From assembly GCA_020347665.1 (NCBI GenBank), contig CP070737.1, positions 1,393,858 to 1,457,857 on the forward strand: a stretch of DNA of 64,000 nt, written 5' to 3'. The position numbers and the translations under genes were made by a program. Below, one piece after another: positions 1 through 8,779 of the stretch. Numbering within the stretch: position 1 is the stretch's first letter; each line of letters opens with the position of its first letter. The stretch is from Nitrospiraceae bacterium (GTDB lineage Bacteria > Nitrospirota > Thermodesulfovibrionia > Thermodesulfovibrionales > UBA6898). A model generated the notes under the pieces. The model was given only the letters and a program-made list of their open reading frames with translations, had not been told where the DNA came from and searched no databases.

Positions 1-67
1 ATTCAATAGCAATAGCCCGCCCAATACCCCGGGCAGCTCCGCTAATCATAACGGTTTTGTCTTTCAT
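1..67 (-). CDS. Short-chain dehydrogenase/reductase, N-terminus only (runs off the window)
   Basis: Only the first 22 codons are inside the window. The reverse strand from 67 reads MKDKTVMISGAARGIGRAIA, which is the opening beta strand and the GAxxGIG dinucleotide-binding motif of the classical SDR fold. Such proteins reduce or oxidise carbonyl/alcohol groups with NAD(P)H; the substrate (for example a FabG-type 3-oxoacyl-ACP) cannot be told from this stub. No Shine-Dalgarno sequence is seen before the ATG. The family is confident, the specific function is not. Confidence 0.75.
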   Translation of the reverse strand, partial: MKDKTVMISGAARGIGRAIAIE

Positions 68-443
68 GATCGTTTGTTTGTTACGTTCGCACCAAATATT
101 TAAAGAAAATATATCGCCATATACTGTAGGGATTAAGCGGACTGTACTGGAATTTTGAAAAAACTACTCATATTCAGGATGTCACGCATGTGAAACCCCT
201 ACATAAACAACAAATTATAATACTCAATAATAATGAATAAATGCCATAAGAGTTAAAGAAAAGAATGTATATTATTATATTATGGAGGCTTATTTAAAGC
301 AATAATTGAATTTATTTAAGCTAACCGAGCCGAAATGAAATGATATTTACGTGTGCATGCTATTCATGATGATTGACACTTTTCAAAAACCGGGAATTGT
401 TAAAGAAAACCATATAAAAAGAGAGTATCAGGAAGTCGAATTA
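68..443. other. Intergenic, AT-rich, no gene seen
   Basis: This stretch separates the SDR start from the 3' end of lolA. It is AT-rich, with TATTATATTATGGAGG-like sequence near 270-286, but no reading frame with family resemblance follows. An open frame from 351 to 599 on the plus strand is mostly antisense to lolA and is not believed. It presumably holds the promoter of the SDR gene and the lolA transcript end, but I see no convincing terminator hairpin. Confidence 0.4.
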
Positions 444-1142
444 TTACTGCTCAAAAACATTTACACCATCGGGAAGAGAAAAAGTAAAAAAAGAATCCTT
501 TATGCCGGTGTTGGTTTTGATATTCTTCAGACTGATTTCGATGATGTTTGCATAACTGTCACGGATCGTAAAGGACTCGATGGGGAAATCGGCATCTGAC
601 ATGGTTATGGTTATTGCCTCGACATTGCTGATTGGTTTTTTGGGTTTCAGTTCGAGCTGATTCCCGTCTCCGGAAAAATCAAATTCATCAGTAAGAGAAC
701 CAAAGCCGCTCAAAAGGGCAACCGGCGTCTGTCCGTATGTTTGTCTGTCAAATGTTCCTTTGTAGGCCTGCTTTTCATGTTTTTTATAAATGAGCATGGC
801 ATTATCGACAATCGTTACTTCCTGGGCAGTGGGATCACTATAGATCCATTTCATCTTCAGGGGATACTTTATAAAAAAATCGCCGGAATATATATCTGTT
901 CTGTCTATGTCCTTCAGAACACTCTTCTGATGAAAAGAGCCTTTCAGATCTTTTATGTTCTCATAGGCCTTCTGGATCTTCGCGACATTGGTGTCCGCAT
1001 CAGAAGCGAACGAATAAAGAGGCATTCCGAGCAGGACGAGATACCACATCGGAAGCAGGCAAAAAACGAGAAGATTATAAAAAAAGTGCATGTTGGTCTC
1101 TTTCCTGATTTTCATGAATTCAACTTTAGTGATTTTTTTCAA
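444..1142 (-). CDS. lolA: Outer-membrane lipoprotein carrier protein LolA
   Basis: Periplasmic chaperone that accepts lipoproteins from LolCDE and carries them to the outer membrane. The 232-residue product has an N-terminal hydrophobic stretch (about residues 18-45) ending SFA-SDAD, consistent with a signal peptide. The mature part has the LolA pattern: an early KIQKAYENIKDLKGSFHQ helix/strand, YSGDFFIKYPLKMKW, and the QEVTIVDNAMLIYKKHEKQ strand pair. The chosen start is TTG at 1142, overlapping the ftsK stop (TTGA) and preceded by GGGGAG at good spacing; an in-frame ATG at 1115 has no SD. Last gene of the uppP-ftsK-lolA run. Confidence 0.8.
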   Translation of the reverse strand: MKKITKVEFMKIRKETNMHFFYNLLVFCLLPMWYLVLLGMPLYSFASDADTNVAKIQKAYENIKDLKGSFHQKSVLKDIDRTDIYSGDFFIKYPLKMKWIYSDPTAQEVTIVDNAMLIYKKHEKQAYKGTFDRQTYGQTPVALLSGFGSLTDEFDFSGDGNQLELKPKKPISNVEAITITMSDADFPIESFTIRDSYANIIEISLKNIKTNTGIKDSFFTFSLPDGVNVFEQ

Positions 1143-3220
1143 TGACGTCTCCCCAGATAGTCTCGTGGTTTGCCAGCACCCTTGGGCGGTCCGACGAGTC
1201 CACTGTCTTCCATGATCTCCATGATCCGTGCTGCCCGGTTATAGCCAATTTTGAATCGTCTCTGTAATGACGATATGGACACTTCACCCACAGACTCTGC
1301 AAAGTCTACTGCCTTATAATACATTTCATCCTGTTCCTCAGATGACTCATCAGCAGCACGTTCGTACATCTGTATGTTTTCGAATATGGAAAAATCAGGC
1401 GAACCCTGCGCGTTAATAAAATCGGTCACCGTCTTGATTTCATCTTCAGTCAGTAAGGGGCCGTGCACTCTCATGATCTGGGAGCCGGGAAGCAACAGGA
1501 GCATATCGCCTTTCCCTAATAACTGCTCGGCTCCCTGCGTGTCGAGGATTGTTCGGGAATCAATTTTTGAAAATACCTGGAATGATATTCGTGCCGGGAA
1601 ATTCGCCTTAATGACACCGGTAATAACATCAACAGACGGCCTCTGGGTAGCGAGGATGAGGTGTATTCCGGCTGCCCGTGCCATCTGAGCCAGTCGTGCT
1701 ATGGAATCTTCGACCTCATTCGCAGAAGCAAACATCAGGTCAGCAAGCTCATCAATAAATATCACTATGTACGGCATCCGGTCTTCATCCGGGACCTGCT
1801 GATTATAGCTTTCTATATTCCGCGCACTTTTTTCCGCCAGGAGCCGGTATCGGCGTTCCATTTCGAAAACCATTTTTCGCAATGCTTCAGAGGCATCCCT
1901 GGTGTTTGTGATTACAGGAGATATGAGATGTGGAATATCCTCATACAGCGAGAGCTCAAGCAGTTTGGGATCGATCAGAAGCATCTTGACTTCTTCCGGA
2001 GATGCCTTATAGAGGAGGCTCATGATCATTGATGTGATTGAAACACTTTTGCCTGCGCCGGTTGAACCGGCAACAAGAAGGTGCGGCATTTTGGTCAGAT
2101 CAGCTATAACGGCCGAACCGAATATATCTTTCCCAAGGGCCAGAGTCAGTTTTGAATGGCTCTTCCTGAAATTATCCGACGACACGATATCCCGCAGCGA
2201 AACAACTTCTCTCTGCCGGTTCGGCACCTCTATGCCAATCGTGGCCTTCCCAAGTATGCGGGAGATCCTCATGCTTTGAGCCTTGAGAACAAGGGCAAGG
2301 TCATCAGACAATGATACTACCCTGTTGATCTTTACTCCTGCGGCTGGTTCAAATTCGTACATGGTAACTACCGGGCCTGGGTGCACGTGGGTAATTTTTC
2401 CCTCCACGTCAAAATCAGCGAGTTTGTTTTCGAGCATTGAAGAGTTTTCCAGCAGTTCTTCCTTTGAGGGCCGAATCGAAGAGGTATCATAAAACGTCAG
2501 TGAATCGATGGAGGGCATTTTATAGCCGCTGCCGGAGAAGGCCTTGCGTACTGGTGCGGGCGGGACAGAAGGTTCCTCCTCTTTTGCAGGAATGCGTTCA
2601 GCTAAGACGGGCTCGGCCTTTATCGTTTCAGGCTCCCTGATAAGGATTTCTTCTTCGACAACACCTTTCTTTGGTTCCTTTTGTTTCCGCGAGGCTTTTG
2701 AAGATTTTCTTTTTATCTTCAGAGACGTGACAGATACCGGACTCAGGAGAATAAGCGATGAAAAGAAGAACGAAAGAGAAATGATATAAGCGCCGGGAAG
2801 TGAAAAGAATCTCTTGAGCAATCCGGTGATGTACATCCCGGTAATCCCCCCTGGATTGTTTTCTGCTGTCATGTGAAACGTGGCAAGAAATAATGAGGCG
2901 AGCAATGACAATGAAATGATAAAAAGAATAGTTCCGAGTAAATAGGTCTTTTGCCCTTTTTTCCCGAAGAACCGGCGAACGCCAAAAAAGAGCAGGAAGA
3001 CCGGAATAGTGAACGAAGAGATACCGATAAAGGTGATAAGGCTGTCTGCAAGATACGCCCCGGCAACTCCCCCGTAATTTTTTGCCTTGACCGTCGTAAA
3101 CGTGAAAAGGGACGGGTCCCATTTAGAGTAACTGAACAAACAGAGGCCCAGATAGATGCTTCCCAATATTGATACAACGCCGAGAACTTCGCTTTTTATT
3201 CTGCCTACCTTTTCAGCCAT
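1139..3220 (-). CDS. ftsK: DNA translocase FtsK/SpoIIIE
   Basis: Septum-located, ATP-driven DNA pump that clears the chromosome dimer region at division. At 693 residues it is a short FtsK. Hydrophobic membrane segments lie at about 13-32, 57-82, 93-115 and 143-165, followed by a charged linker rich in K/E/P (about 168-230). The alpha/beta motor follows, with Walker A GSTGAGKS at 385-392 and Walker B in VIFIDELADL. The C-terminal winged-helix gamma domain (last 65 residues, with QRRFKIGYNRAARIMEIME) would read KOPS-like polarity sites. It overlaps uppP by 16 bases upstream and lolA by 4 downstream, so it is translationally coupled to cell-envelope genes. Confidence 0.95.
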   Translation of the reverse strand: MAEKVGRIKSEVLGVVSILGSIYLGLCLFSYSKWDPSLFTFTTVKAKNYGGVAGAYLADSLITFIGISSFTIPVFLLFFGVRRFFGKKGQKTYLLGTILFIISLSLLASLFLATFHMTAENNPGGITGMYITGLLKRFFSLPGAYIISLSFFFSSLILLSPVSVTSLKIKRKSSKASRKQKEPKKGVVEEEILIREPETIKAEPVLAERIPAKEEEPSVPPAPVRKAFSGSGYKMPSIDSLTFYDTSSIRPSKEELLENSSMLENKLADFDVEGKITHVHPGPVVTMYEFEPAAGVKINRVVSLSDDLALVLKAQSMRISRILGKATIGIEVPNRQREVVSLRDIVSSDNFRKSHSKLTLALGKDIFGSAVIADLTKMPHLLVAGSTGAGKSVSITSMIMSLLYKASPEEVKMLLIDPKLLELSLYEDIPHLISPVITNTRDASEALRKMVFEMERRYRLLAEKSARNIESYNQQVPDEDRMPYIVIFIDELADLMFASANEVEDSIARLAQMARAAGIHLILATQRPSVDVITGVIKANFPARISFQVFSKIDSRTILDTQGAEQLLGKGDMLLLLPGSQIMRVHGPLLTEDEIKTVTDFINAQGSPDFSIFENIQMYERAADESSEEQDEMYYKAVDFAESVGEVSISSLQRRFKIGYNRAARIMEIMEDSGLVGPPKGAGKPRDYLGRRH

Positions 3221-3972
3221 ATTCCTAACATTATAACAACTGCAAGTATAAACCGGTAATAGACAAAAAGGTTTAAGGGATATTTTTTGAAGAAGCTGAG
3301 GAGGAATTTAATCGCAGCAAAACCGGTAATGCCTGATACGAGAAATCCAGCAATAAAAATGGAGATATTCTGATCAGCGGCATCTGACAGTATGTCCCCG
3401 GCGTGGAGGATCAGTGCTCCTGCGATGACCGGTGTAGCGAGCAGAAAGGAAAACCGCGCTGATTCATCGCGCTCGAGTCCCCTGAACAGACCGGCAGAAA
3501 TCGTAATACCTGAGCGGGAGACGCCCGGTATAAGCGCAACTGCCTGCATACAACCAATTAAGAGAACATCGGTGACGGAAAGATCGTCAAGCTTCTTATG
3601 TCTAAATGTTTTTTCAGAAATCAGCATGACCATTCCTATGACAACGAGCGCTATGACAATAATCAGCGGACTTCTCAGAGCATATTCGACAAGATCGTTA
3701 AACAGATAGCCGGCTGCCCCGGCCGGCACAGTAGCAATTAAAATAAGCCATAACAATTTTGTATTTTTTGATACCATGGTTAACCAGTCTTTCCAGAAAC
3801 AGGTAATGAGCGCGAACAATGTTCCTGCATGGAGTGCAATATCAAAGGTGAGTGTGTCGACTGCGCCTTTCCAGTTGAAAAACCAAGGGAATAATATGAG
3901 ATGAGCCGTGCTGCTGACAGGAAAAAACTCTGTTAATCCCTGTACGATTCCAAGTATGATCGCCTCGAACAT
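3205..3972 (-). CDS. uppP: Undecaprenyl-diphosphatase UppP (BacA)
   Basis: Integral membrane enzyme that dephosphorylates undecaprenyl pyrophosphate so the lipid carrier can be reused for peptidoglycan; it also gives bacitracin tolerance. The 255-residue length is normal. Both family signatures are present: GLTEFFPVSSTAHL near residues 13-26 and the PGVSRSGITI loop in the middle. About eight hydrophobic segments are visible. The ATG at 3972 has no SD but sits 6 bases after TATAAT on the minus strand, so its transcript may be leaderless. First gene of uppP-ftsK-lolA. Confidence 0.95.
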   Translation of the reverse strand: MFEAIILGIVQGLTEFFPVSSTAHLILFPWFFNWKGAVDTLTFDIALHAGTLFALITCFWKDWLTMVSKNTKLLWLILIATVPAGAAGYLFNDLVEYALRSPLIIVIALVVIGMVMLISEKTFRHKKLDDLSVTDVLLIGCMQAVALIPGVSRSGITISAGLFRGLERDESARFSFLLATPVIAGALILHAGDILSDAADQNISIFIAGFLVSGITGFAAIKFLLSFFKKYPLNLFVYYRFILAVVIMLGIWLKR

Positions 3973-3978
3973 CAGTAG

Positions 3979-4007
3979 ATTATACCAGATTCACACTGTG
4001 AGATAAT
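3979..4007 (-). promoter_or_regulatory. Extended -10 promoter for uppP, leaderless geometry
   Basis: On the minus strand TGGTATAAT occupies about 3979-3987, with the hexamer at 3979-3984 ending 6 bases before the uppP ATG. There is no good -35 at 17-18 bases, which fits an extended -10 (TGn) promoter. A perfect 11-base palindrome TCACACTGTGA (3991-4001) lies in the spacer and could be an operator. Confidence 0.5.
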
Positions 4008-4105
4008 CTTCCGGTAGCTCAGAATGCAAATAAATGTAAAGACCCTGAAGAGTGTGCCAGAAAACTCGTTGAGACTAGTATGGCATGTGTTGAGAATGGG
4101 ACGGG

Positions 4106-5773
4106 TTAAACCTCAAAAATGATCGGCATGATCATCGGTTTCCTGTCCAGGGTTTTTCTCAGATATTTTTTAAGCACCTGCCGAATTTTTGCCTGAATAA
4201 GGGCCTGATCTGCGATGATTTCGATGTCACACTCCTGAATGGTGTTGTAGACCAGTTCCTTAGTGTTGTTGATAATCTCCTGAGAGGCGTCTTCAAAGAC
4301 AAATCCCCGTGTTATGATGTCAGGGCCTGAAACGATTGTGCCGCTCAGTTTTTCGATTGACAGAATGATAATTACAATCCCGTCGTGAGCGAGTCTTTTT
4401 CTGTCACGCAGTACCATGTCTTCAACATCGCCCACCCCTTTACCGTCTACAAAGATCCTGCCGGATGTGATTTTGCCGTTCTTTCTGGCACCATCTCTTG
4501 TTATCTCGAGAATCTCACCGTTCTCCATGATGAAGATATTTGACTTTGAGATGCCGGTTTTTTCCGCCAGTCGTGCATGATAAACTTTATGACGGTGTTC
4601 TCCATGAATCGGCATAAACATTTTTGGTTTTACCATATTGAGCATTAATTTCAGTTCTTCCTTTGATGCATGCCCTGACACATGAATTTCAGAAACCTTT
4701 TCGTAGATCACATTTGCGCCCCTGCGGAAGAGGTGGTTGATAATTCTTCCGATGGATTTTTCATTGCCCGGGATCATTTTCGCAGACAATATGACAGTGT
4801 CGTTTTCTTTTATCTTTATCGTTTTATGCTCATCAGTTGCTATGCGTGAAAGAACGCTCATCGGCTCACCCTGACTGCCGGTCGTCAGGATAACGACCTT
4901 ACTGTCAGGTAACGTATTCAGCTTGTCGAGTTTCAGCCATGTATTTTCCGGTATCCGAAGATAGCCAAGATCGAGGGCTATCTGGGCATTTGATACAATG
5001 CTTTTCCCAGATAGAATAATCTTTCTGCCGAACATGGTTGCAACATCAATGACCTGCTGTATTCTATGGATATTGGAGGCAAATGTTGCTATTATGATGC
5101 GGCCTTGTGCATCGGAAAAGATATCCTCAAAAGATCTGCGCACCTCTTTTTCTGAAAAAGTGAAACCGCCTTTTTCAGCATTGGTACTGTCGGACATCAG
5201 AAGAACAGTTCCTTTTTCTCCGTACTCGGAAAATTTGTGGAAGTCCATAAGGTTGCCGTCTACGGGTGTAGGATCGAGCTTAAAATCGCCCGTATGCACA
5301 ATCAGCCCTACCGGTGTTTTTATACCGAACCCAACGCCATCAACAATACTATGCGTAACCCGTATGAATTCAATGGCAAACACACCGAGCGTAACGGTAT
5401 CCCGTGGTTTAACCGGTATGAGTTCAATAGTATCAAGCCCGTGTTCAGCTAATTTATCTTTAACAAGACCAAGCGTGAGCGCGGTACCATACACCGGTAT
5501 TGGCAATTCTTTCAGCAGAAAGGGAAGGGCGCCGGTATGATCTTCATGGCCATGGGATAGAATTATGGCCTTTATTTTATTCTTGTTTTCGAGCAGGTAG
5601 GTAAAGTCAGGAATGACAATATCAACGCCGAGCATGTCTTCCTCCGGAAACATGAGTCCTGCGTCAATGACAATCATGTCATTTCCGTATTCCAGAACAG
5701 TCATGTTGAGGCCTATCTCCTCAACACCACCAAGCGGTATGACCGAAAGAGCGTTCTCCATTAAAAAGGACAA
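4106..5773 (-). CDS. rnj: Ribonuclease J
   Basis: Cytoplasmic beta-CASP metallo-beta-lactamase nuclease with 5' exo- and endonuclease activity on RNA. The 555 residues match the family. The zinc site SHGHEDHTGALP is at about 73-84, followed by HTGDFKLD, the beta-CASP block (SDSTNAEKGGFTFSE), TTGSQGEP and the C-terminal PIHGEHRH histidines. The C-terminal domain ends DRKPMIMPIIFEV. The TTG start at 5773 has a weak AGGCGA before it; an ATG 12 bases downstream (5761) is the alternative. It lies 19 bases behind argF and is probably cotranscribed with argD-argF. Confidence 0.93.
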   Translation of the reverse strand: MSFLMENALSVIPLGGVEEIGLNMTVLEYGNDMIVIDAGLMFPEEDMLGVDIVIPDFTYLLENKNKIKAIILSHGHEDHTGALPFLLKELPIPVYGTALTLGLVKDKLAEHGLDTIELIPVKPRDTVTLGVFAIEFIRVTHSIVDGVGFGIKTPVGLIVHTGDFKLDPTPVDGNLMDFHKFSEYGEKGTVLLMSDSTNAEKGGFTFSEKEVRRSFEDIFSDAQGRIIIATFASNIHRIQQVIDVATMFGRKIILSGKSIVSNAQIALDLGYLRIPENTWLKLDKLNTLPDSKVVILTTGSQGEPMSVLSRIATDEHKTIKIKENDTVILSAKMIPGNEKSIGRIINHLFRRGANVIYEKVSEIHVSGHASKEELKLMLNMVKPKMFMPIHGEHRHKVYHARLAEKTGISKSNIFIMENGEILEITRDGARKNGKITSGRIFVDGKGVGDVEDMVLRDRKRLAHDGIVIIILSIEKLSGTIVSGPDIITRGFVFEDASQEIINNTKELVYNTIQECDIEIIADQALIQAKIRQVLKKYLRKTLDRKPMIMPIIFEV

Positions 5774-5792
5774 TCGCCTGCTACAGGAAGGT

Positions 5793-6701
5793 TCATTTCA
5801 GTATCAGCTTCTCCATCAGTGCCTTTTGCGTATAAAGGCGGTTTTCAGCTTGATCGAAAACCACACTGTTCGGGCCGTCTATAACGTCGTCTGTAATTTC
5901 TTCGCCTCGATGAGCCGGCATGCAGTGCAGGACCATGACATCTTTCCTGGAGCAGGACAATAACTTGCTATTGATCTGATACGCCTTAAATTTATCTTTC
6001 TTGGTATCAGACTCCTGTTCCTGCCCCATGCTTACCCAGACGTCAGTGTACACCGCATCCGCCATGCCCGCGGCCTCCCGGGGATCTCTGAGAATAATAA
6101 TTTCAGATTGTGCCTGCGCCCTGGAGTTTTCAAGAATTGCAGCATCAGGTTCGAAACCTTCTGGACAGGCAATCGTGAGATTGAATGCAAGAAGTGAAGC
6201 AGCCTCAATCAAGGAGTTGCATACATTATTCCCGTCACCGATATATGCGATTTTCAAGCCTCTTATGGTTTTTTTCTTTTCGTAAATCGTCATCACGTCA
6301 GCCAAAACCTGGCAGGGATGATGGATATCGCTCAGTCCGTTAATTAGCGGTATCGTTGAATGATCTGCGAACTGATTGAGCTTTGCATGGGTAAACGTAC
6401 GGATTACAATTCCATCCAGATAACGGGAGAGAGTCTTTGCTGTATCCGCTATGGTCTCGCCTCTTCCGAGCTGCATATCAGCAGGGTTCATGAAGATCGC
6501 ATTGCCTCCCAGCTGATAGATACCCGCTTCGAATGAAATCCTTGTTCGTGTAGACGGTTTTTCAAACAGCAGGCCGATATTCTTTCCTATCAGCGGGCAT
6601 GATCCAGCGTCTTTTCCTGACTTCAGTTCAATGGCTCTCTCGATAACAGCGAACAATTCTTCGGATGAAAGATCAAATACTGTTAGAAAATCTTTTTTCA
6701 T
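5793..6701 (-). CDS. argF: Ornithine carbamoyltransferase
   Basis: Condenses ornithine and carbamoyl phosphate to citrulline in arginine synthesis. The 302-residue protein has the carbamoyl-phosphate loop STRTR at 50-54, the HPCQ-type motif in DIHHPCQVLAD, and the C-terminal HCMPAHRGEE ornithine-site motif, in which Met replaces the more common Leu. It follows argD by 12 bases and is followed by rnj after 19 bases, giving an argD-argF-rnj operon. The neighbouring arginine genes argC and argJ lie 20 kb away. Confidence 0.95.
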   Translation of the reverse strand: MKKDFLTVFDLSSEELFAVIERAIELKSGKDAGSCPLIGKNIGLLFEKPSTRTRISFEAGIYQLGGNAIFMNPADMQLGRGETIADTAKTLSRYLDGIVIRTFTHAKLNQFADHSTIPLINGLSDIHHPCQVLADVMTIYEKKKTIRGLKIAYIGDGNNVCNSLIEAASLLAFNLTIACPEGFEPDAAILENSRAQAQSEIIILRDPREAAGMADAVYTDVWVSMGQEQESDTKKDKFKAYQINSKLLSCSRKDVMVLHCMPAHRGEEITDDVIDGPNSVVFDQAENRLYTQKALMEKLILK

Positions 6702-6713
6702 GATACTCCCCCC

Positions 6714-7913
6714 TCAGGATAAACCATCAAAGATATGCTCGAGCACGTCAACAAGCTTGTCTATTTCCTTTTCCGTAACGATTAACGGCGGCATAAACCG
6801 TAATATATTACCTGCTGTACAATTGATAAGTACACCTTTTTCAATGCATGAAAGGACAATCGGCATACCGTCGCGGGTCAGTTCCATGCCAACGAGAAGA
6901 CCCATGCCCCGGATATCCGCAATGATACTCGGAAATTCTGATTTTAATTCCTCAAGTTTTTTTATAAAATAGGTGCCCATTCTTCTGCATTGGTCAAGTA
7001 TTAAACCGTCTTCCAGAAGTACGTCAATGGTTGCGATGGCGGCTGTGCAGACGAGGGGATTGCCTCCGAATGTGGTTCCGTGGGTGCCTGGCTGGAACGC
7101 AGCTGCTATCGTGTTCGTTGCCAGCAGTGCACCGATAGGGACTCCTCCACCGAGCCCTTTTGCAATCGTTATGATGTCCGGTGTTATATCAAACTGTTCA
7201 TACGCAAATAAGGTTCCTGTTCTTCCCATACCGGTCTGTATCTCGTCCAGTATCAAAAGGATTCCATTGTCATCACACAATTTTCTGACATCCCGCAGGT
7301 AATCAGGATCGTGCATACGAATGCCGCTCTCACCCTGAATGGGTTCCAGCATTACAGCGCAGGTATCCTTTGTGATGGCATCCTTAATCGCATCTCTGTC
7401 ATTAAACGCAACATGTCTGAATCCCGGCACCAGAGGTTCAAACCCCTCCTTTAACTGTTCCTGGCCTGATGCAGCAAGTGTGGCGAGCGTACGTCCGTGG
7501 AACGAATGATGGGATGTAATAATCTCATAGCGATTTTGTCCCATAACCTCTCTGAAATATCTTCTCGCCAGTTTTATCGCTGCCTCATTCGCCTCGGCTC
7601 CTGAATTACAGAAAAATACCTTATCCGCAAAAGAATTCCGAACAAGTCTTCTGGCGAGTTTAATCTGGGGCTCTATATGATACAGGTTGGATATATGGAT
7701 CAGTCTCTGTGCCTGCTTTTGCAACGCAATAACTACCTTTGGGTGACAATGCCCAAGACAGTTCACCGCTATGCCACCAACGAAATCCAGGAATTCCCTT
7801 CCATCCGTACTCCAGACCTTTATGCCGCGGCCTTTCCGAACGACAAGAGGAAATTTTTTGTAAGTATTCATCAGGAACTGTTGCGAATCTTCAAGGAGTT
7901 TCTTCGGATCCAT
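6714..7913 (-). CDS. argD: Acetylornithine/N-succinyldiaminopimelate aminotransferase
   Basis: PLP-dependent class III aminotransferase of arginine (and possibly lysine) synthesis. Visible marks are the NSGAEANEAAIKLAR motif, the EPIQGESG loop, LLILDEIQTGMGRTG and the Schiff-base lysine in TIAKGLGGG, then GTHGTTFGGNPL. The ATG at 7913 gives 399 residues, the usual length. An in-frame TTG at 7952 would add 13 residues without similarity and would place the promoter inside the gene. The ATG lacks an SD and is 5 bases after a TATTAT hexamer, so a leaderless mRNA is likely. Divergent from cooC. Confidence 0.93.
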   Translation of the reverse strand: MDPKKLLEDSQQFLMNTYKKFPLVVRKGRGIKVWSTDGREFLDFVGGIAVNCLGHCHPKVVIALQKQAQRLIHISNLYHIEPQIKLARRLVRNSFADKVFFCNSGAEANEAAIKLARRYFREVMGQNRYEIITSHHSFHGRTLATLAASGQEQLKEGFEPLVPGFRHVAFNDRDAIKDAITKDTCAVMLEPIQGESGIRMHDPDYLRDVRKLCDDNGILLILDEIQTGMGRTGTLFAYEQFDITPDIITIAKGLGGGVPIGALLATNTIAAAFQPGTHGTTFGGNPLVCTAAIATIDVLLEDGLILDQCRRMGTYFIKKLEELKSEFPSIIADIRGMGLLVGMELTRDGMPIVLSCIEKGVLINCTAGNILRFMPPLIVTEKEIDKLVDVLEHIFDGLS

Positions 7914-7918
7914 AGCAC

Positions 7919-7948
7919 ATAATAACGGATAACCTATTGAAAAATCAA
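7919..7948 (-). promoter_or_regulatory. argD promoter, leaderless geometry
   Basis: On the minus strand TTGATT (7943-7948), an 18-base spacer and TATTAT (7919-7924) precede the argD ATG by 5 bases. It is back to back with the cooC promoter. Confidence 0.5.
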
Positions 7949-7961
7949 ACAAAATAGGTTT

Positions 7962-7991
7962 TTGACAGTGTCTGACATGGAATGCTAGAAT
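7962..7991 (+). promoter_or_regulatory. cooC promoter, leaderless geometry
   Basis: TTGACA (7962-7967), an 18-base spacer and TAGAAT (7986-7991). The ATG of cooC at 7997 begins 5 bases after the -10, where transcription would start. No SD sequence can be placed. Confidence 0.65.
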
Positions 7992-7996
7992 GCAGT

Positions 7997-8779
7997 ATGA
8001 AAATTGCTGTCACCGGGAAGGGCGGCGTTGGAAAGACAACACTTGCATCAGTATTAAGCCATCTTTTTGCTGTGGATGGAAAGAAAGTAATTTCAGTTGA
8101 TGCTGATCCGGATGCAAACTTGGCTTCAGCGCTCGGTATTTCCCGTGAGGAAGCTGAAAAAATAAGACCGATCGCTGATCTGAGCGACCTGATCGAAGAA
8201 CGAACCGGAGCAAAGCCAGGAAGCATGGGCGGTGTGTTCAAAATCAATCCCAAGGTAGATGATCTGCCGGAGCATGTTGGTTTCCCCGTTAACGGTATTA
8301 CCCTCCTTGTTATGGGTAAGTCAAAGGCAGCGTCATCAGGCTGTTACTGTCCTGAAAATATATTCCTCAGACGGTTGCTCAAGCATCTTGTTATAGAGAG
8401 AAATGAAGTCGTTATCGTTGATATGGAGGCAGGCATAGAACATTTGACGAGGGGAACAACTGATGCGGTTGACGCGTTTATTGTTGTTGTCGAGCCGGGG
8501 CAGAGAAGCATGCTTACAGCAGAAACCGTCAGAGACCTCGCACAGCAGCTCGGTATCAGAAGGGTTTTTGTTGTCGCGAACAAGGTGAGAAATGCTGAAG
8601 ACCTGGCATTTATTCAAAAGGGAATTCAGAACATGGAATTTCTTGGCCACATATCGTATGACAATGCGGTAACAGAAGCTGATATCAAGGGTGTTGCACC
8701 GTTTCGTTATTCTCCCAAAACGGTCGAAGAAATAAAAACGATAAAGACCGAGCTGGAAAAAATTCTCTATGCCGGATGA
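7997..8779 (+). CDS. cooC: CooC-type nickel-insertion ATPase (CO dehydrogenase maturation factor)
   Basis: SIMIBI-class P-loop ATPase thought to load nickel into the C-cluster of CO dehydrogenase. The 260 residues begin MKIAVTGKGGVGKTT, a deviant Walker A with the signature lysine; DADPDANLASALG follows. The CxC metal motif at the dimer interface is seen in SGCYCPENIFLRRLL, and VDMEAGIEHLTRGTT is the switch/Walker B region. The start at 7997 is preferred to 7982, which adds five residues before the conserved opening and falls in the promoter. fthC overlaps by 11 bases, linking nickel/CO and folate C1 functions. No CODH gene is in the window. A second copy is at 24897. Confidence 0.88.
   Translation: MKIAVTGKGGVGKTTLASVLSHLFAVDGKKVISVDADPDANLASALGISREEAEKIRPIADLSDLIEERTGAKPGSMGGVFKINPKVDDLPEHVGFPVNGITLLVMGKSKAASSGCYCPENIFLRRLLKHLVIERNEVVIVDMEAGIEHLTRGTTDAVDAFIVVVEPGQRSMLTAETVRDLAQQLGIRRVFVVANKVRNAEDLAFIQKGIQNMEFLGHISYDNAVTEADIKGVAPFRYSPKTVEEIKTIKTELEKILYAG

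Noticed and set aside
351-599. Open frame of 82 codons on the plus strand
   Set aside because: More than half is antisense to lolA, it has no SD and shows no family resemblance.
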